Below are positions 10,261-19,040 of a stretch of DNA of 64,000 bases, one piece after another. The position numbers were made by a program, and so were the translations under genes. A model generated the notes under the pieces. That model was not told the DNA's origin and ran no database searches. It saw only the letters and a list, made by a program, of their open reading frames with translations. The first letter of the stretch is position 1; every line of letters starts with the position of its first letter. This stretch comes from Pseudomonas hydrolytica (GTDB taxonomy: Bacteria > Pseudomonadota > Gammaproteobacteria > Pseudomonadales > Pseudomonadaceae), in assembly GCF_021495345.1 (NCBI RefSeq), contig NZ_CP099397.1, positions 4,843,001 to 4,907,000 of the forward strand, in the 5' to 3' direction.

Positions 10261-10740
10261 TCAGTCGCGCACTATCAGGCGCGGGGCGAGTTCCTTGAGT
10301 GCGCGGCGGTACACCTCGCGCTTGAATGTGACCACCTGGCCCAGCGGGTACCAGTAGCTGACCCAGCGCCAGCCATCGAACTCGGGCTTGCCGGTCAGGT
10401 CCATGCGCACCCGGTCCTCGGCACCGGTCAGGCGCAGCAGAAACCACTTCTGCTTCTGCCCGATGCACAGCGGCTGGCTGTGGGTGCGCACCAGGCGCTG
10501 CGGCAGACGATAACGCAACCAGCCGCGGGTGCAGGCGAGGATCTTCACATCCTGCTCTTCCAGCCCCACTTCTTCGTTCAGTTCGCGGTACAGCGCCTCT
10601 TCCGGCGACTCACGATCGTTGATGCCGCCCTGGGGAAACTGCCAGGCATCCTGGTTGATGCGCCGGGCCCAGAGCACCTGCCCGACATCATTGGTCAGGA
10701 TGATGCCGACATTCGGGCGGAAACCATCAGAATCGATCAC
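10261..10740 (-). CDS. rppH: RNA pyrophosphohydrolase
   Basis: This 159-residue Nudix hydrolase removes pyrophosphate from the 5' end of mRNAs and so triggers RNase E decay. The Nudix box [20 protein letters not shown] begins at residue 38 and carries the catalytic glutamates. The start is GTG at 10740 ([13 protein letters not shown]); longer in-frame readings lack a family N-terminus. It is the first gene of the rppH-ptsP operon and is divergent from a HAD phosphatase that also begins with GTG, 144 bases away. Confidence 0.97.
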   Translation of the reverse strand: MIDSDGFRPNVGIILTNDVGQVLWARRINQDAWQFPQGGINDRESPEEALYRELNEEVGLEEQDVKILACTRGWLRYRLPQRLVRTHSQPLCIGQKQKWFLLRLTGAEDRVRMDLTGKPEFDGWRWVSYWYPLGQVVTFKREVYRRALKELAPRLIVRD

Positions 10741-10884
10741 GGCAGGCAACCTCGTACACGCAAGTTCCGGCATTGTTCCACAAAGCCGAGTCCAGCAGCA
10801 ACGCGGGTTTGGAGGCAGTGGGAAAGCCCGGCCAAAGCCGCTATTCTGGCGCGCCCCGAACATTTGCAGAACAGGTACAGAACC

Positions 10885-11538
10885 GTGCGCTTGGCCCTTT
10901 TCGATCTCGACAACACCCTGCTGGCTGGCGACAGCGATCACAGCTGGGGCGAATTCGTCTGCCAGCGCGGCCTGGTCGACGCGGCCGAGTACCTGGCGCG
11001 CAACGACGCCTTTTATGCCGACTACTGTGCCGGCAAGCTGGACGTGGTGGCCTACCAGAACTTCAGCCAGGCCATTCTGGGTCGCAGTGAAATGGCGCAA
11101 CTGGCGCAGTGGCACCGCGAGTTCATGGCCGAGGTGATCGAGCCGATCATCCTGGCCAAGGGCGAGGCGCTGCTGGCCGAACACCGTGAGGCCGGTGACA
11201 AGCTGGTGATCATCACCGCCACCAACCGTTTCGTCACCGCTCCGATTGCCGAACGCCTGGGCGTGGAGACGCTGATCGCCACCGAGTGCGGCATGCAGGA
11301 CGGTCGCTATACCGGGCAGATCACCGGCACGCCGTGCTACCAGGGCGGCAAGGTGACGCGCCTGAACGAATGGCTGGCCGAGACGGGGTACAACCTGGAC
11401 GGCGCCTACTTCTATAGCGACTCGCGCAATGACCTGCCGCTGCTCGAGGCCGTGGCCAACCCGGTAGCGGTCGACCCGGATGAGGTACTGCGCGCCACCG
11501 CCCTCGAACGCGGCTGGCCGGTGATTTCGCTGCGCTGA
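10885..11538 (+). CDS. HAD-superfamily (subclass IB) phosphatase
   Basis: A 217-residue SerB-like HAD hydrolase. Motif I is [11 protein letters not shown] with nucleophile Asp7 and Asp9, motif II is IITATNR, the motif III lysine is in GGKVTRL, and motif IV is [12 protein letters not shown]. The start is GTG at 10885; the much longer upstream reading frame is antisense to ptsP. Homologues at this locus have been described as histidinol-phosphatase or phosphoserine-phosphatase-like; the substrate is not readable from the sequence. Confidence 0.88.
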   Translation: MRLALFDLDNTLLAGDSDHSWGEFVCQRGLVDAAEYLARNDAFYADYCAGKLDVVAYQNFSQAILGRSEMAQLAQWHREFMAEVIEPIILAKGEALLAEHREAGDKLVIITATNRFVTAPIAERLGVETLIATECGMQDGRYTGQITGTPCYQGGKVTRLNEWLAETGYNLDGAYFYSDSRNDLPLLEAVANPVAVDPDEVLRATALERGWPVISLR

Positions 11539-11558
11539 GCGCACGCCGCACAAACGCC

Positions 11559-11717
11559 GCAGGGTGCGCCGCGCGCACCACTCAGGTTCCGGCCTTAGTA
11601 GCCGGGCGCACGGCCTGGGCGGCCCCGGGACACTCTACAGGGCTGGGCAGTCGAGATTCATCGAACCACACGCCCTCTCCCGCCCTTCGGGCACCCTCTC
11701 CCATAAATGGGAGAGGG
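11559..11717. repeat. palindromic repeats in a 205-base intergenic region
   Basis: The gap between the HAD gene and the DUF2269 gene holds GCAGGGTGCGCCGCGCGCAC (11559-11578, then C) and a CCCTCTCCC-rich block (11673-11717). The end of that block is a perfect hairpin (CCCTCTCCCAT and its complement around AA, 11694-11717). It may also act as a transcription barrier for the two convergent genes. Nothing coding is seen. Confidence 0.8.
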
Positions 11718-11743
11718 TCATCAGAAGCCGCTCTGCGGCTGCT

Positions 11744-12184
11744 TCATACCGGCTTGGCTCCCATCAACGCCATGATGGCGATCAAGAGCAGCAGAATCAG
11801 CCCCGCATAGATCAGGCACAGACGCTTGAGCGACGTCGGTGCCGGCGCATCGCCCAGCGCGCGCCAGGCCGCCAGGCGGGCGGCCAGAAGCAAACCGAGC
11901 AGCATCATCAGCGCATAGAGAATGCTGCCCAGCAGCAGCCAGGTCTGCCCCAGCGGCCAGCCGGCGGTATCCACCAGCCAGTAGCCGGTCACCGGCAGGC
12001 TCAGCGCCAGCACGGCGAACGCCGGGAAGCTGAACAGCAGGGTCACGCGCAGCTTGCGCGCCAGCACCGCCGCATCAGCCTTGCGCTGCGCCTTGAACAG
12101 CATGACGCCGTGGGCGATCAGGCCGAGCAGCAGCAGAACGCCCGGGGCGCCGTGGAGAATGCGAACCAGCAGGTAGTGTTCCAT
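11744..12184 (-). CDS. DUF2269-type small membrane protein
   Basis: This 146-residue protein has four hydrophobic segments (about 10-30, 48-68, 78-100 and 122-142) and a histidine in the first (LIAHGVMLF), as in DUF2269-type integral membrane proteins. Its function is unknown. It stands alone between repeat-filled gaps, downstream of ilvA on the same strand but separated from it by a 46-base inverted repeat. Confidence 0.65.
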   Translation of the reverse strand: MEHYLLVRILHGAPGVLLLLGLIAHGVMLFKAQRKADAAVLARKLRVTLLFSFPAFAVLALSLPVTGYWLVDTAGWPLGQTWLLLGSILYALMMLLGLLLAARLAAWRALGDAPAPTSLKRLCLIYAGLILLLLIAIMALMGAKPV

Positions 12185-12214
12185 CAGGGGCTTCCTTGGT
12201 TATCAGGCGATTAC

Positions 12215-12260
12215 GTAGGGTGGATAAACCGCCAGCGCTCTGGCGGGTCATCCACCCTAC
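12215..12260. repeat. 46-base near-perfect inverted repeat
   Basis: GTAGGGTGGAT and CGCCAG on the left are mirrored by CTGGCG and ATCCACCCTAC on the right, giving a long interrupted hairpin 17 bases past the ilvA stop. It probably doubles as a terminator or mRNA 3'-end stabiliser for ilvA. Confidence 0.85.
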
Positions 12261-12276
12261 CGGTCGAAAGCGGTGC

Positions 12277-13791
12277 TCAGCCGAGAAACAGGCGATAAGC
12301 CGGGTTGTCGCTCTCGTCCCAGTAGGGGTAACCGATGGCGTCCAGCGCCGCGGGTACCAGGTGGCGCTCGTCGGCGGGCACCTGCAGGCCGGCGACCACA
12401 CGGCCGTCGGCGGCGCCGTGGTTGCGGTAGTGGAACATGGAGATGTTCCAGCGCCCGCCGAGCTTCTGCAGGAAGTTGAACAGCGCGCCGGGGCGCTCGG
12501 GAAACTCGAAGCGCAGCACCATCTCGTCGCTGACCTGCGCCGCATGGCCGCCGACCATATGGCGGATATGCAGCTTGGCCAGCTCGTTGTCGGTCAGGTC
12601 CAGCACCGGGAAGCCCTGCGCGCGCAGGCCCTCGACCAGCGCCTGGCGTGGGTCGTTCTCCGGATGGGTCTGCACGCCGACGAAGATGTGCGCCTCGCGG
12701 TCGGTGTGGTAGCGGTAGTTGAACTCGGTGATCTGGCGTTTGCCCACCGCTTCGCAGAAGGCCTTGAAGCTGCCCGGCTGCTCGGGGATGGTCACGGCGA
12801 TGATTGCCTCGCGCTTCTCGCCCAGCTCGGCGCGCTCGGCAACGTGGCGCAGACGGTCGAAGTTGACGTTGGCGCCCGAATCGATGCCCACCAGCACTTC
12901 GCCATTGCCGCCCTGGCGCTCGACGTACTTCTTGATCCCGGCCACCGCCAGCGCGCCGGCCGGCTCGGTGATCGAGCGGGTGTCGTCGTAGATGTCCTTG
13001 ATCGCCGCGCAGATTTCATCAGTGCTGACGGTGATCACCTCGTCGACATGCTGCTTGCAGATATCGAAGGTGTGCTGGCCGATCTGCGCCACCGCCACGC
13101 CGTCGGCGAACAGCCCGACGCTCGGCAGCACCACGCGTTCACCCGCAGCCATGGCGGCCTGCAGGCAGTTGGAGTCGTCCGGCTCAACGCCGATCACCTT
13201 GATTTCCGGGCGCAGGTATTTGACGTAGGCGGCGATGCCGGCGATCAGGCCGCCACCGCCGACCGGCACGAAGATGGCGTCGATATGACCCTGGTGCTGG
13301 CGCAGCACCTCCATGGCCACGGTGCCCTGCCCGGCGATCACCAGCGGATCGTCGTAGGGGTGAATGTAGGTGTAGCCCTTCTCCTCCACCAGTTTCAGCG
13401 AATGCGCCAGCGCCTCGGGGAAGGCATCGCCGTGCAGCACCACCTTGCCGCCACGCGAACGCACGCCCTGCACCTTCAGCTCCGGCGTGGTGCGCGGCAT
13501 GACGATGGTCGCCTTCACCCCCAGGTGCTTGGCCGCCAGAGCCAGACCCTGGGCGTGGTTGCCGGCCGAGGCGGTGACCACGCCGCGCGCCAGTTCTTCG
13601 GCCGAGAGCTGCGCCAGCTTGTTGTAGGCGCCGCGAATCTTGAACGAGTACACCGGCTGCAGATCCTCGCGCTTGAGCAGAATCTGGCTGCCCAGCCGCT
13701 CACTGAGCTGGCGGGCGGGTTGCAGCGGGGTTTCCACCGCGACGTCGTAGACGCGCGAGGTGAGGATCTTCTTCACGTACTGTTCGAGCAT
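12277..13791 (-). CDS. ilvA: threonine ammonia-lyase, biosynthetic
   Basis: A 504-residue PLP enzyme that deaminates threonine to 2-oxobutyrate, the first step of isoleucine synthesis. The PLP lysine is Lys51 in VYSFKIRGAYNKL, SAGNHAQGLA and a glycine-rich phosphate loop (VGGGGLIAGIA) follow, and about 180 C-terminal residues form two ACT-like regulatory domains (TIPEQPGSFKAF and EFPERPGALFNF). The length and double regulatory domain mark the isoleucine-inhibited biosynthetic form rather than the catabolic TdcB form. It is divergent from the RTX-like gene and separated from it by 155 bases. Confidence 0.97.
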   Translation of the reverse strand: MLEQYVKKILTSRVYDVAVETPLQPARQLSERLGSQILLKREDLQPVYSFKIRGAYNKLAQLSAEELARGVVTASAGNHAQGLALAAKHLGVKATIVMPRTTPELKVQGVRSRGGKVVLHGDAFPEALAHSLKLVEEKGYTYIHPYDDPLVIAGQGTVAMEVLRQHQGHIDAIFVPVGGGGLIAGIAAYVKYLRPEIKVIGVEPDDSNCLQAAMAAGERVVLPSVGLFADGVAVAQIGQHTFDICKQHVDEVITVSTDEICAAIKDIYDDTRSITEPAGALAVAGIKKYVERQGGNGEVLVGIDSGANVNFDRLRHVAERAELGEKREAIIAVTIPEQPGSFKAFCEAVGKRQITEFNYRYHTDREAHIFVGVQTHPENDPRQALVEGLRAQGFPVLDLTDNELAKLHIRHMVGGHAAQVSDEMVLRFEFPERPGALFNFLQKLGGRWNISMFHYRNHGAADGRVVAGLQVPADERHLVPAALDAIGYPYWDESDNPAYRLFLG

Positions 13792-13946
13792 GGCGATTTC
13801 GCAGGCGTTAGGGCTTGGAGGGGAGCTGCCGAGTCTACCCCATGCGCGACCACCCGGGCACCCGACCAGCGGAGCGGAATCTCCGGCCGCTTCGCCAGTC
13901 TGCTTTCATGACCCGAGCAGTGCACCGTCAACCAGAGGATTTCCCC

Positions 13947-15059
13947 ATGCCCATTGGTATTTCCCGCCTGCTCGTGCAAGGCACCCCAGCCGACGACCTG
14001 CTGGTCGCCCACCCCGAACCGAGCCGCCTGGTCGGTGGCAATGGCAACGACGTGCTGATCGACGGCCCCGGCAGCGACTCGCTGCTCGGCGGCAGTGGCG
14101 TGAACCGCCTGTATGGCGGGCTCGGCGACGACTACTACACCTACGACATCAACGCAGACGGTCGGGACGTGATCCTCGACTTCGACCCCACGCCCGGCAA
14201 CATCGACACCCTGATCATCAACGAGAGCCTCGAAGAGTTCGGCCCGTTCGAGCGCTATCAGGACGACCTGCTGATCGGTCTGTACAGCACGCCGGCAGTG
14301 GTGACCATACGCAACTTCTTCCTCGACCCCGCGTTTCGCATCGAACGCTTTCGCTTCGGCGCCGTGCAGGTCACCGACAAGGATATTCTGCGCAGCTTCC
14401 ACATCGACCCGCTGGCCCCGCCCGGCCGCACCGCGGACGATCCGCCCAGCTACACCGGCGAGCGCATCCGCCTGACCGGCAAGGAATGGGCCGACAGGCT
14501 GGTGGCGGGTGACCAGCCGACCTACATGCTCGGCCGCGGCGGCAACGACATGATGATCGGCAGCCGGCACAGCGACGTGCTCAACGGCGGCACGGTCAAG
14601 CCGATGTTCTTCGGCGACAATCAGTGGAACCAGCTCTACGGCGGGCCCGGCAACGACTACTACCAGGTCGACTACAGCTGGGATTTCAGCAACCACCGCA
14701 TCTACGACTACGACACTACCCCCGGCAACATCGACACCCTGCAGATCCGCGGCCCGGTGACCGCCGACCAGGTGCGCCTGTATGGCGTGCAGGGCGGCTC
14801 GCTGTCCATCGAGCTGGACACCGAGCAACGCATCGTCATCGTCAACTACCTGCTGGACAAGGCCTTCGTGGTCGAAAGGATTCGCTTCGACGATGGCTCC
14901 GAACTGAACGAGGCCACCATTCGCCAGCGTCTCGGCCTGCCCGCCCCGACGCAGGCCAGCCTGCTCACGCCCGCGCCAGCCTGGGCCGGCGAGCCGCCGG
15001 CAGCGGCGCTGGATGGCGCCGGCCTGCTGCTGGCCGCAGCCGCGCTATGGGGCGGATGA
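13947..15059 (+). CDS. RTX-like calcium-binding repeat protein
   Basis: A 370-residue protein with GGxGxD-type nonapeptides near the N-terminus (GGNGNDVLI, DGPGSDSLL, GGSGVNRLY, GGLGDDYYT) and a second cluster at about 190-235 (GRGGNDMMI, GGPGNDYYQ). Each cluster is followed by the same block (DFDPTPGNIDTL versus DYDTTPGNIDTL), so the protein is an internal duplication. The start at 13947 follows AGAGGA; an earlier ATG at 13910 has no such site. No signal peptide is seen, as expected for type I secretion, but no ABC/MFP exporter genes are nearby and the C-terminus is Ala/Leu-rich, ending LWGG. The function is unknown. It sits between ilvA and rpiA, which are neighbours in PAO1. Confidence 0.75.
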   Translation: MPIGISRLLVQGTPADDLLVAHPEPSRLVGGNGNDVLIDGPGSDSLLGGSGVNRLYGGLGDDYYTYDINADGRDVILDFDPTPGNIDTLIINESLEEFGPFERYQDDLLIGLYSTPAVVTIRNFFLDPAFRIERFRFGAVQVTDKDILRSFHIDPLAPPGRTADDPPSYTGERIRLTGKEWADRLVAGDQPTYMLGRGGNDMMIGSRHSDVLNGGTVKPMFFGDNQWNQLYGGPGNDYYQVDYSWDFSNHRIYDYDTTPGNIDTLQIRGPVTADQVRLYGVQGGSLSIELDTEQRIVIVNYLLDKAFVVERIRFDDGSELNEATIRQRLGLPAPTQASLLTPAPAWAGEPPAAALDGAGLLLAAAALWGG

Positions 15060-15122
15060 CAGGCGCTGCGGGAAGCGGGGGTGGATGGCTATAATTGCGC
15101 TTTTCCCGTCCGGCAGAACTCC

Positions 15123-15794
15123 ATGACCCAGGATCAGCTCAAGCAGGCGGTGGCCCAGGCCGCCGTCGACCACATTCTCCCGCGCCTCGACAGCAAGAGC
15201 ATCGTCGGCGTCGGCACTGGCTCCACCGCCAACTTCTTCATCGACGCGCTGGCCAGGCACAAGATGGACTTCGACGGCGCCGTGGCCAGCTCCGAAGCCA
15301 CCGCCGCACGCCTCAAGGGCCACGGCATCCCGGTCTACGACCTCAACAGCGTCAGCGAGCTGGAGTTCTATGTCGATGGCGCCGATGAGAGCGACGAGCG
15401 CCTGCACCTGATCAAGGGCGGCGGCGCCGCGCTGACCCGCGAGAAGATCGTCGCCGCCGTGGCCAAGACCTTCATCTGCATCGCCGACGCCAGCAAGCTG
15501 GTGCCGGTGCTCGGCGCCTTCCCGCTGCCGGTGGAAGTGATCCCCATGGCCCGCAGCCACGTGGCGCGCGAGCTGGTGAAGCTGGGCGGCGACCCGGTGT
15601 ACCGCGAGGGCGTGCTGACCGACAACGGCAACGTCATCCTCGACGTGCACAACCTGTCGATCACCGACCCGGTGAAACTGGAGGCGGACATCAACGCCAT
15701 CGTCGGCGTGGTCACCAACGGCCTGTTCGCCGCCCGCCCGGCCGACCTGCTGCTGCTCGGCACCGCCGAAGGCGTGAAAACGCTCAAGCGCTGA
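15123..15794 (+). CDS. rpiA: ribose-5-phosphate isomerase A
   Basis: This 223-residue enzyme interconverts ribose-5-phosphate and ribulose-5-phosphate in the pentose phosphate pathway. The family motifs are [16 protein letters not shown] (about 31-46), [10 protein letters not shown] and [13 protein letters not shown] with the catalytic residues. The start at 15123 gives the standard RpiA N-terminus ([16 protein letters not shown]); the frame is open upstream to 15081 without a family match. The RTX-like gene lies 63 bases upstream on the same strand. Confidence 0.97.
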   Translation: MTQDQLKQAVAQAAVDHILPRLDSKSIVGVGTGSTANFFIDALARHKMDFDGAVASSEATAARLKGHGIPVYDLNSVSELEFYVDGADESDERLHLIKGGGAALTREKIVAAVAKTFICIADASKLVPVLGAFPLPVEVIPMARSHVARELVKLGGDPVYREGVLTDNGNVILDVHNLSITDPVKLEADINAIVGVVTNGLFAARPADLLLLGTAEGVKTLKR

Positions 15795-15817
15795 AACGCC
15801 AACGCTCGCGTCAATCG

Positions 15818-15913
15818 TAGCCCGGATGCAATCCGGGGATAGCCGCACCGCCATTCCCGGATTGCCTCCGGGCTACGTAGTTGAACCGCTTCGTAGGGTG
15901 CGCTGTGCGCACC
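15818..15913. repeat. cluster of three palindromic repeats
   Basis: GTAGCCCGGATGCAATCCGG (15818-15837) and an inverted partner CCCGGATTGCCTCCGGGCTA (15856-15875, then C) form one large inverted structure. A GTAGGGTGCGCTGTGCGCAC copy follows (15893-15912, then C). It lies between rpiA and the convergent DUF3703 gene. Confidence 0.85.
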
Positions 15914-15947
15914 AGAGATAGCGCAAGCTGTGCGGCCCCGCGACACC

Positions 15948-16283
15948 CTACTCCAGCAGGCGGCGCAGCTCCTCGCTGATCGGCATCGGCCGCAAGGCGC
16001 TGACCCGCGCCCGCCCGGTATTGCCGCTGGGCACCCAGACGCGTGAGAACAGCAGCGCCGCGACCATGCGCGGCATCTGCCCCAGCACCTCGCGCCTATC
16101 ACCCAACTGCCAGCCCGCGCGCAGCATCAGCCAATGCGAACGGGCATGCAGCAGAGGCCGCCGCTGGCTGAGGATATGCGCCCGCTCCAGCCAGACCAGC
16201 GCGTCGCTGGCGCGCCGAGCCTGCAACTCGAGCAGCGCCTGGGCAAATGCCTGGTCGATGGCTTCCTGCAGTTCCATTCGCAT
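15948..16283 (-). CDS. DUF3703 family protein of the cadmium/zinc cassette
   Basis: A 111-residue, Arg/Leu-rich helical protein with LQARRASDALVWLERAHILSQ and HARSHWLMLRAGWQLGDRRE, typical of DUF3703. The start at 16283 has GAAGGAG nine bases upstream; a longer reading frame lies inside cadA. It follows cadA by 11 bases on the same strand and should be co-transcribed with it under CadR control. DUF3703 genes commonly travel with heavy-metal resistance genes; the molecular role is unknown. Confidence 0.8.
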   Translation of the reverse strand: MRMELQEAIDQAFAQALLELQARRASDALVWLERAHILSQRRPLLHARSHWLMLRAGWQLGDRREVLGQMPRMVAALLFSRVWVPSGNTGRARVSALRPMPISEELRRLLE

Positions 16284-16294
16284 GATCGGCTCCT

Positions 16295-18499
16295 TCACTT
16301 GCGCAGCAGGCGCAGGCCGTTGAACACCACCAGCAGGCTGACGCCCATGTCGGCGAACACGGCCATCCACATGGTCGCCTCGCCGGCCAGGGTCAGGGCC
16401 AGGAAGATCGCCTTGATGCCCAGCGCCAGCACGATGTTCTGCACGAGAATGGCGTGGGTCTGGCGGGACAGGCGGACGAAGGCGGGAATCTTGCGCAGGT
16501 CGTCATCCATCAGTGCGACATCCGCCGTCTCGATGGCCGTGTCGGTGCCGGCAGCGCCCATGGCGAAGCCGATCTGCGCCTTGGCCAGCGCCGGTGCGTC
16601 GTTGATGCCATCGCCGACCATGCCGACCACCCGCCCCTGTGCCTGACGCGTCTCGACCCAGGCCAGCTTGTCCGCCGGCAGCAGGTCGCCGCGCGCCTCG
16701 TCGATGCCGACCTGTTCGGCGATGGCCGCCACGGTGTGGGCGTTGTCGCCGCTGAGCATGCAGGTGCGCACGCCCAGCGCGTGCAACTGCTGCACCGCCT
16801 CGCGGCTGCTCTGGCGTAGCGTGTCGGCCACGGCGAAGAGCATCAGCGCACGCTGCTCGTCGCACAGCAGCACCACGCTCTTGCCCTGCCGCTCCAACGC
16901 CTCCAGGCGCTGCTCCAGTGCCGGCGAGCACAGCCCGAGGTCCTCGACCAGGCGGTGATTGCCCAGGTGCAGCAGGCGCCCGTCGATACGGCCGCGGGTG
17001 CCACGCCCCGGCAACGCCTCGAACGCCTCCACGTTGGCCAGCGCCTGGCCCTCCAGGGCACGGGCCAGCGCCTGGGAAACCGGGTGATCGGAACGCGCCG
17101 CCAGGCTGGCAGCCCACAGCGCGAGCTGCTGCTCATCGCCGTTGCCCAGGCTCAGGCAGTCGGTCTGCACCGGTTTGCCATGGGTCAGGGTGCCGGTCTT
17201 GTCCAGCGCCAGCAGCGCCAGGTGTCGACCGCTTTCCAGGTACACACCGCCCTTGATCAGGATGCCCTTGCGCGCCGCCGCGGCCAGGCCGCTGACGATG
17301 GTCACCGGCGTGGAAATCACCAGCGCGCAGGGGCAGGCCACCACCAGCAACACCAGCGCGCGGTAGATCCAGTCGAGCCAGGCGCCGCCCGCCAGCAGCG
17401 GCGGCAGCACGGCGACCGCCAGGGCGAAGGCGAACACCGTGGGGGTATAGATGCGTGAGAAGCGGTCGACGAAGCGCTGGGTCGGTGCGCGCGAGCCCTG
17501 CGCCTCTTCCACCGCATGGATGATGCGCGCCAGCGTGGTGTCGCGCGCCGCCGCCGTCACCCGGTACTCCAGCGACCCCGCCTGGTTGATGGTGCCGGCG
17601 AACAGCGTATCGCCGACGCCCTTGTCCAGCGGCAGGCTCTCGCCGGTGATCGGCGCCTGGTTGACCGTCGAGGCACCGGCGATCACCTCGCCATCCAGGC
17701 CGATGCGCTCGCCCGGCCGCACCCGCAGCACATCGCCGACCGCCACCGCCTGCACGTCCACCTCCTGCCAGCTGCCATCGGCCTGGCGCCGCGTGGCGCG
17801 CGGCGGCGCCAGGTCCATCAGGCTGGCAATGGCGTTGCGCGCCCGCTGCAGCGAACGCGCCTCGATCAGCTCGGCCAGGGTGAACAGCACCATCACCATC
17901 GCCGCTTCCGGCCACTGGCCGATCAGCACCGCGCCGGTCACGGCGATGCTCATCAGCGCATTGATGTTGAGGTTGCGATTCTTCAGAGCGACCCAGCCTT
18001 TTCTGTAGGTGCTCGGCCCGCAGATGGCGATGGCCATCACGGCCAGCAGCGCCACCAGCCAGTCGGGACCGAGCGCCATGAAATGCACCAGCTCCGAGGC
18101 CGTGGCCAGCACGCCGGCCAGCGCCAGCGGCCACCAGGGCTTGTGCGCAGGCGGCGCGGCGGGCGCTGGCGCCCCAGCCTGCCCTTGCACCTGCGGGGTG
18201 AACCCCAGCGCACGGATCGCCGGCAGCACGCGCGTCAGCGCGCCTTCGTCATGGCCGACGGTAAGCACGCGCTGCAGCAGATTGAAATGCAGGGCGGCGA
18301 CACCCGGCACCTTGCCCAGGGCATCGCGGAGTAGGCGCTCCTCGGTCGGACAGTCCATCTGTTCGATGCGGATGCGCGTGGTGAACGTACCGCCCAGCGC
18401 TTCGTCAGACTGCAGCTGGGGAGCAGCGTGGTGCTCATGCCCGACAGGCTGCCCGCCCCCGGCAACGGGTTCGTGCGAATGGTCGCAGCAACGGCTCAT
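16295..18499 (-). CDS. cadA: Cd2+/Zn2+/Pb2+-exporting P1B-type ATPase
   Basis: A 734-residue heavy-metal P-type ATPase. The N-terminus is His/Cys-rich (CCDHSHE, GHEHHAAP). It is followed by a degenerate metal-binding domain with MDCPTEE at 48-54, where the usual CxxC is a single Cys plus Glu. Eight membrane helices carry the transport motif VACPCALVIS, the phosphorylation site is DKTGTLTHGKP, and the hinge is GMVGDGINDAPALA. It exports Cd, Zn and Pb from the cytoplasm. A strong AAGGAGG (18506-18512) precedes the start. It is divergent from cadR over a MerR-type operator/promoter. Confidence 0.93.
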   Translation of the reverse strand: MSRCCDHSHEPVAGGGQPVGHEHHAAPQLQSDEALGGTFTTRIRIEQMDCPTEERLLRDALGKVPGVAALHFNLLQRVLTVGHDEGALTRVLPAIRALGFTPQVQGQAGAPAPAAPPAHKPWWPLALAGVLATASELVHFMALGPDWLVALLAVMAIAICGPSTYRKGWVALKNRNLNINALMSIAVTGAVLIGQWPEAAMVMVLFTLAELIEARSLQRARNAIASLMDLAPPRATRRQADGSWQEVDVQAVAVGDVLRVRPGERIGLDGEVIAGASTVNQAPITGESLPLDKGVGDTLFAGTINQAGSLEYRVTAAARDTTLARIIHAVEEAQGSRAPTQRFVDRFSRIYTPTVFAFALAVAVLPPLLAGGAWLDWIYRALVLLVVACPCALVISTPVTIVSGLAAAARKGILIKGGVYLESGRHLALLALDKTGTLTHGKPVQTDCLSLGNGDEQQLALWAASLAARSDHPVSQALARALEGQALANVEAFEALPGRGTRGRIDGRLLHLGNHRLVEDLGLCSPALEQRLEALERQGKSVVLLCDEQRALMLFAVADTLRQSSREAVQQLHALGVRTCMLSGDNAHTVAAIAEQVGIDEARGDLLPADKLAWVETRQAQGRVVGMVGDGINDAPALAKAQIGFAMGAAGTDTAIETADVALMDDDLRKIPAFVRLSRQTHAILVQNIVLALGIKAIFLALTLAGEATMWMAVFADMGVSLLVVFNGLRLLRK

Positions 18500-18528
18500 G
18501 GGAATCCTCCTTCAGATCACTGTTGCCG

Positions 18529-18559
18529 AGTACACACCCTGTAGTCACTATAGGGTCAA
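18529..18559 (-). promoter_or_regulatory. cadA promoter with CadR operator (19-base spacer)
   Basis: Reading towards cadA, the -35 element is TTGACC (18559-18554) and the -10 element TGTACT (18534-18529), 19 bases apart, the over-long spacing that MerR-family activators correct. Filling the spacer is the dyad ACCCTGTAGTCACTATAGGGT (18536-18556, top strand), close to the known CadR/PbrR/ZntR operator pattern ACCCTNTAG-N-CTANAGGGT. CadR with metal should activate cadA-DUF3703 from here, and the same site lies just upstream of cadR for autoregulation. Confidence 0.9.
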
Positions 18560-18578
18560 GCACTGGGGAGGACATCGC

Positions 18579-19031
18579 ATGAAAATCGGTGAACTGGCGA
18601 AAAAGGCCGGCTGCCAGGTGGAGACCGTCCGTTACTACGAGCGCGAGGGCCTGCTACCGGCGCCCGCGCGCAGCGAGGGCAACTATCGCCTGTACGGCCC
18701 GGAGCATCTGGAACGGCTGGTGTTCATCCGCAACTGCCGCACCCTGGACATGACCCTGGAGGAGATTCAGCGCCTGCTGGCCCTGCGCGATCTGCCCAGG
18801 GAAAGCTGCGCCGACATCAACAGCCTGGTGGACGAGCACATCGAGCATGTGCAGGCGCGGATCAACAGCCTGCAGGCGCTGCGCGACCAGCTGCTGGAAC
18901 TGCGCGACCGCTGCAACGGCACGCAGGAGGCGCAGGCCTGCGCGATTCTGCGCCAGCTCAATGCCAGCGGCGGCGTGCAGCCGTTACCGGACGATGGCCA
19001 TACCCATGTCGGCAAGAGCCACTCGCACTAG
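18579..19031 (+). CDS. cadR: MerR-family Cd/Pb-responsive transcriptional regulator
   Basis: A 150-residue protein. The MerR winged helix-turn-helix (MKIGELAKKAGCQVETVRYYEREGLL) is followed by a dimerisation helix and a metal loop. Cys77, Cys112 and Cys121 sit where the cadmium ligands of this family lie, and the tail is His-rich (DDGHTHVGKSHSH), a CadR hallmark. The start at 18579 follows GGGGAGG. It activates the divergent cadA through the dyad at 18536-18556. The longer frame upstream is antisense to cadA. Confidence 0.93.
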   Translation: MKIGELAKKAGCQVETVRYYEREGLLPAPARSEGNYRLYGPEHLERLVFIRNCRTLDMTLEEIQRLLALRDLPRESCADINSLVDEHIEHVQARINSLQALRDQLLELRDRCNGTQEAQACAILRQLNASGGVQPLPDDGHTHVGKSHSH

Positions 19032-19040
19032 CAGGCGCGT

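Noticed and set aside
7861..10884. A very long plus-strand open frame (over 1000 codons) running into the HAD gene
   Set aside because: It is the antisense shadow of ptsP and rppH in GC-rich DNA. Only the part from GTG 10885 has a family match.
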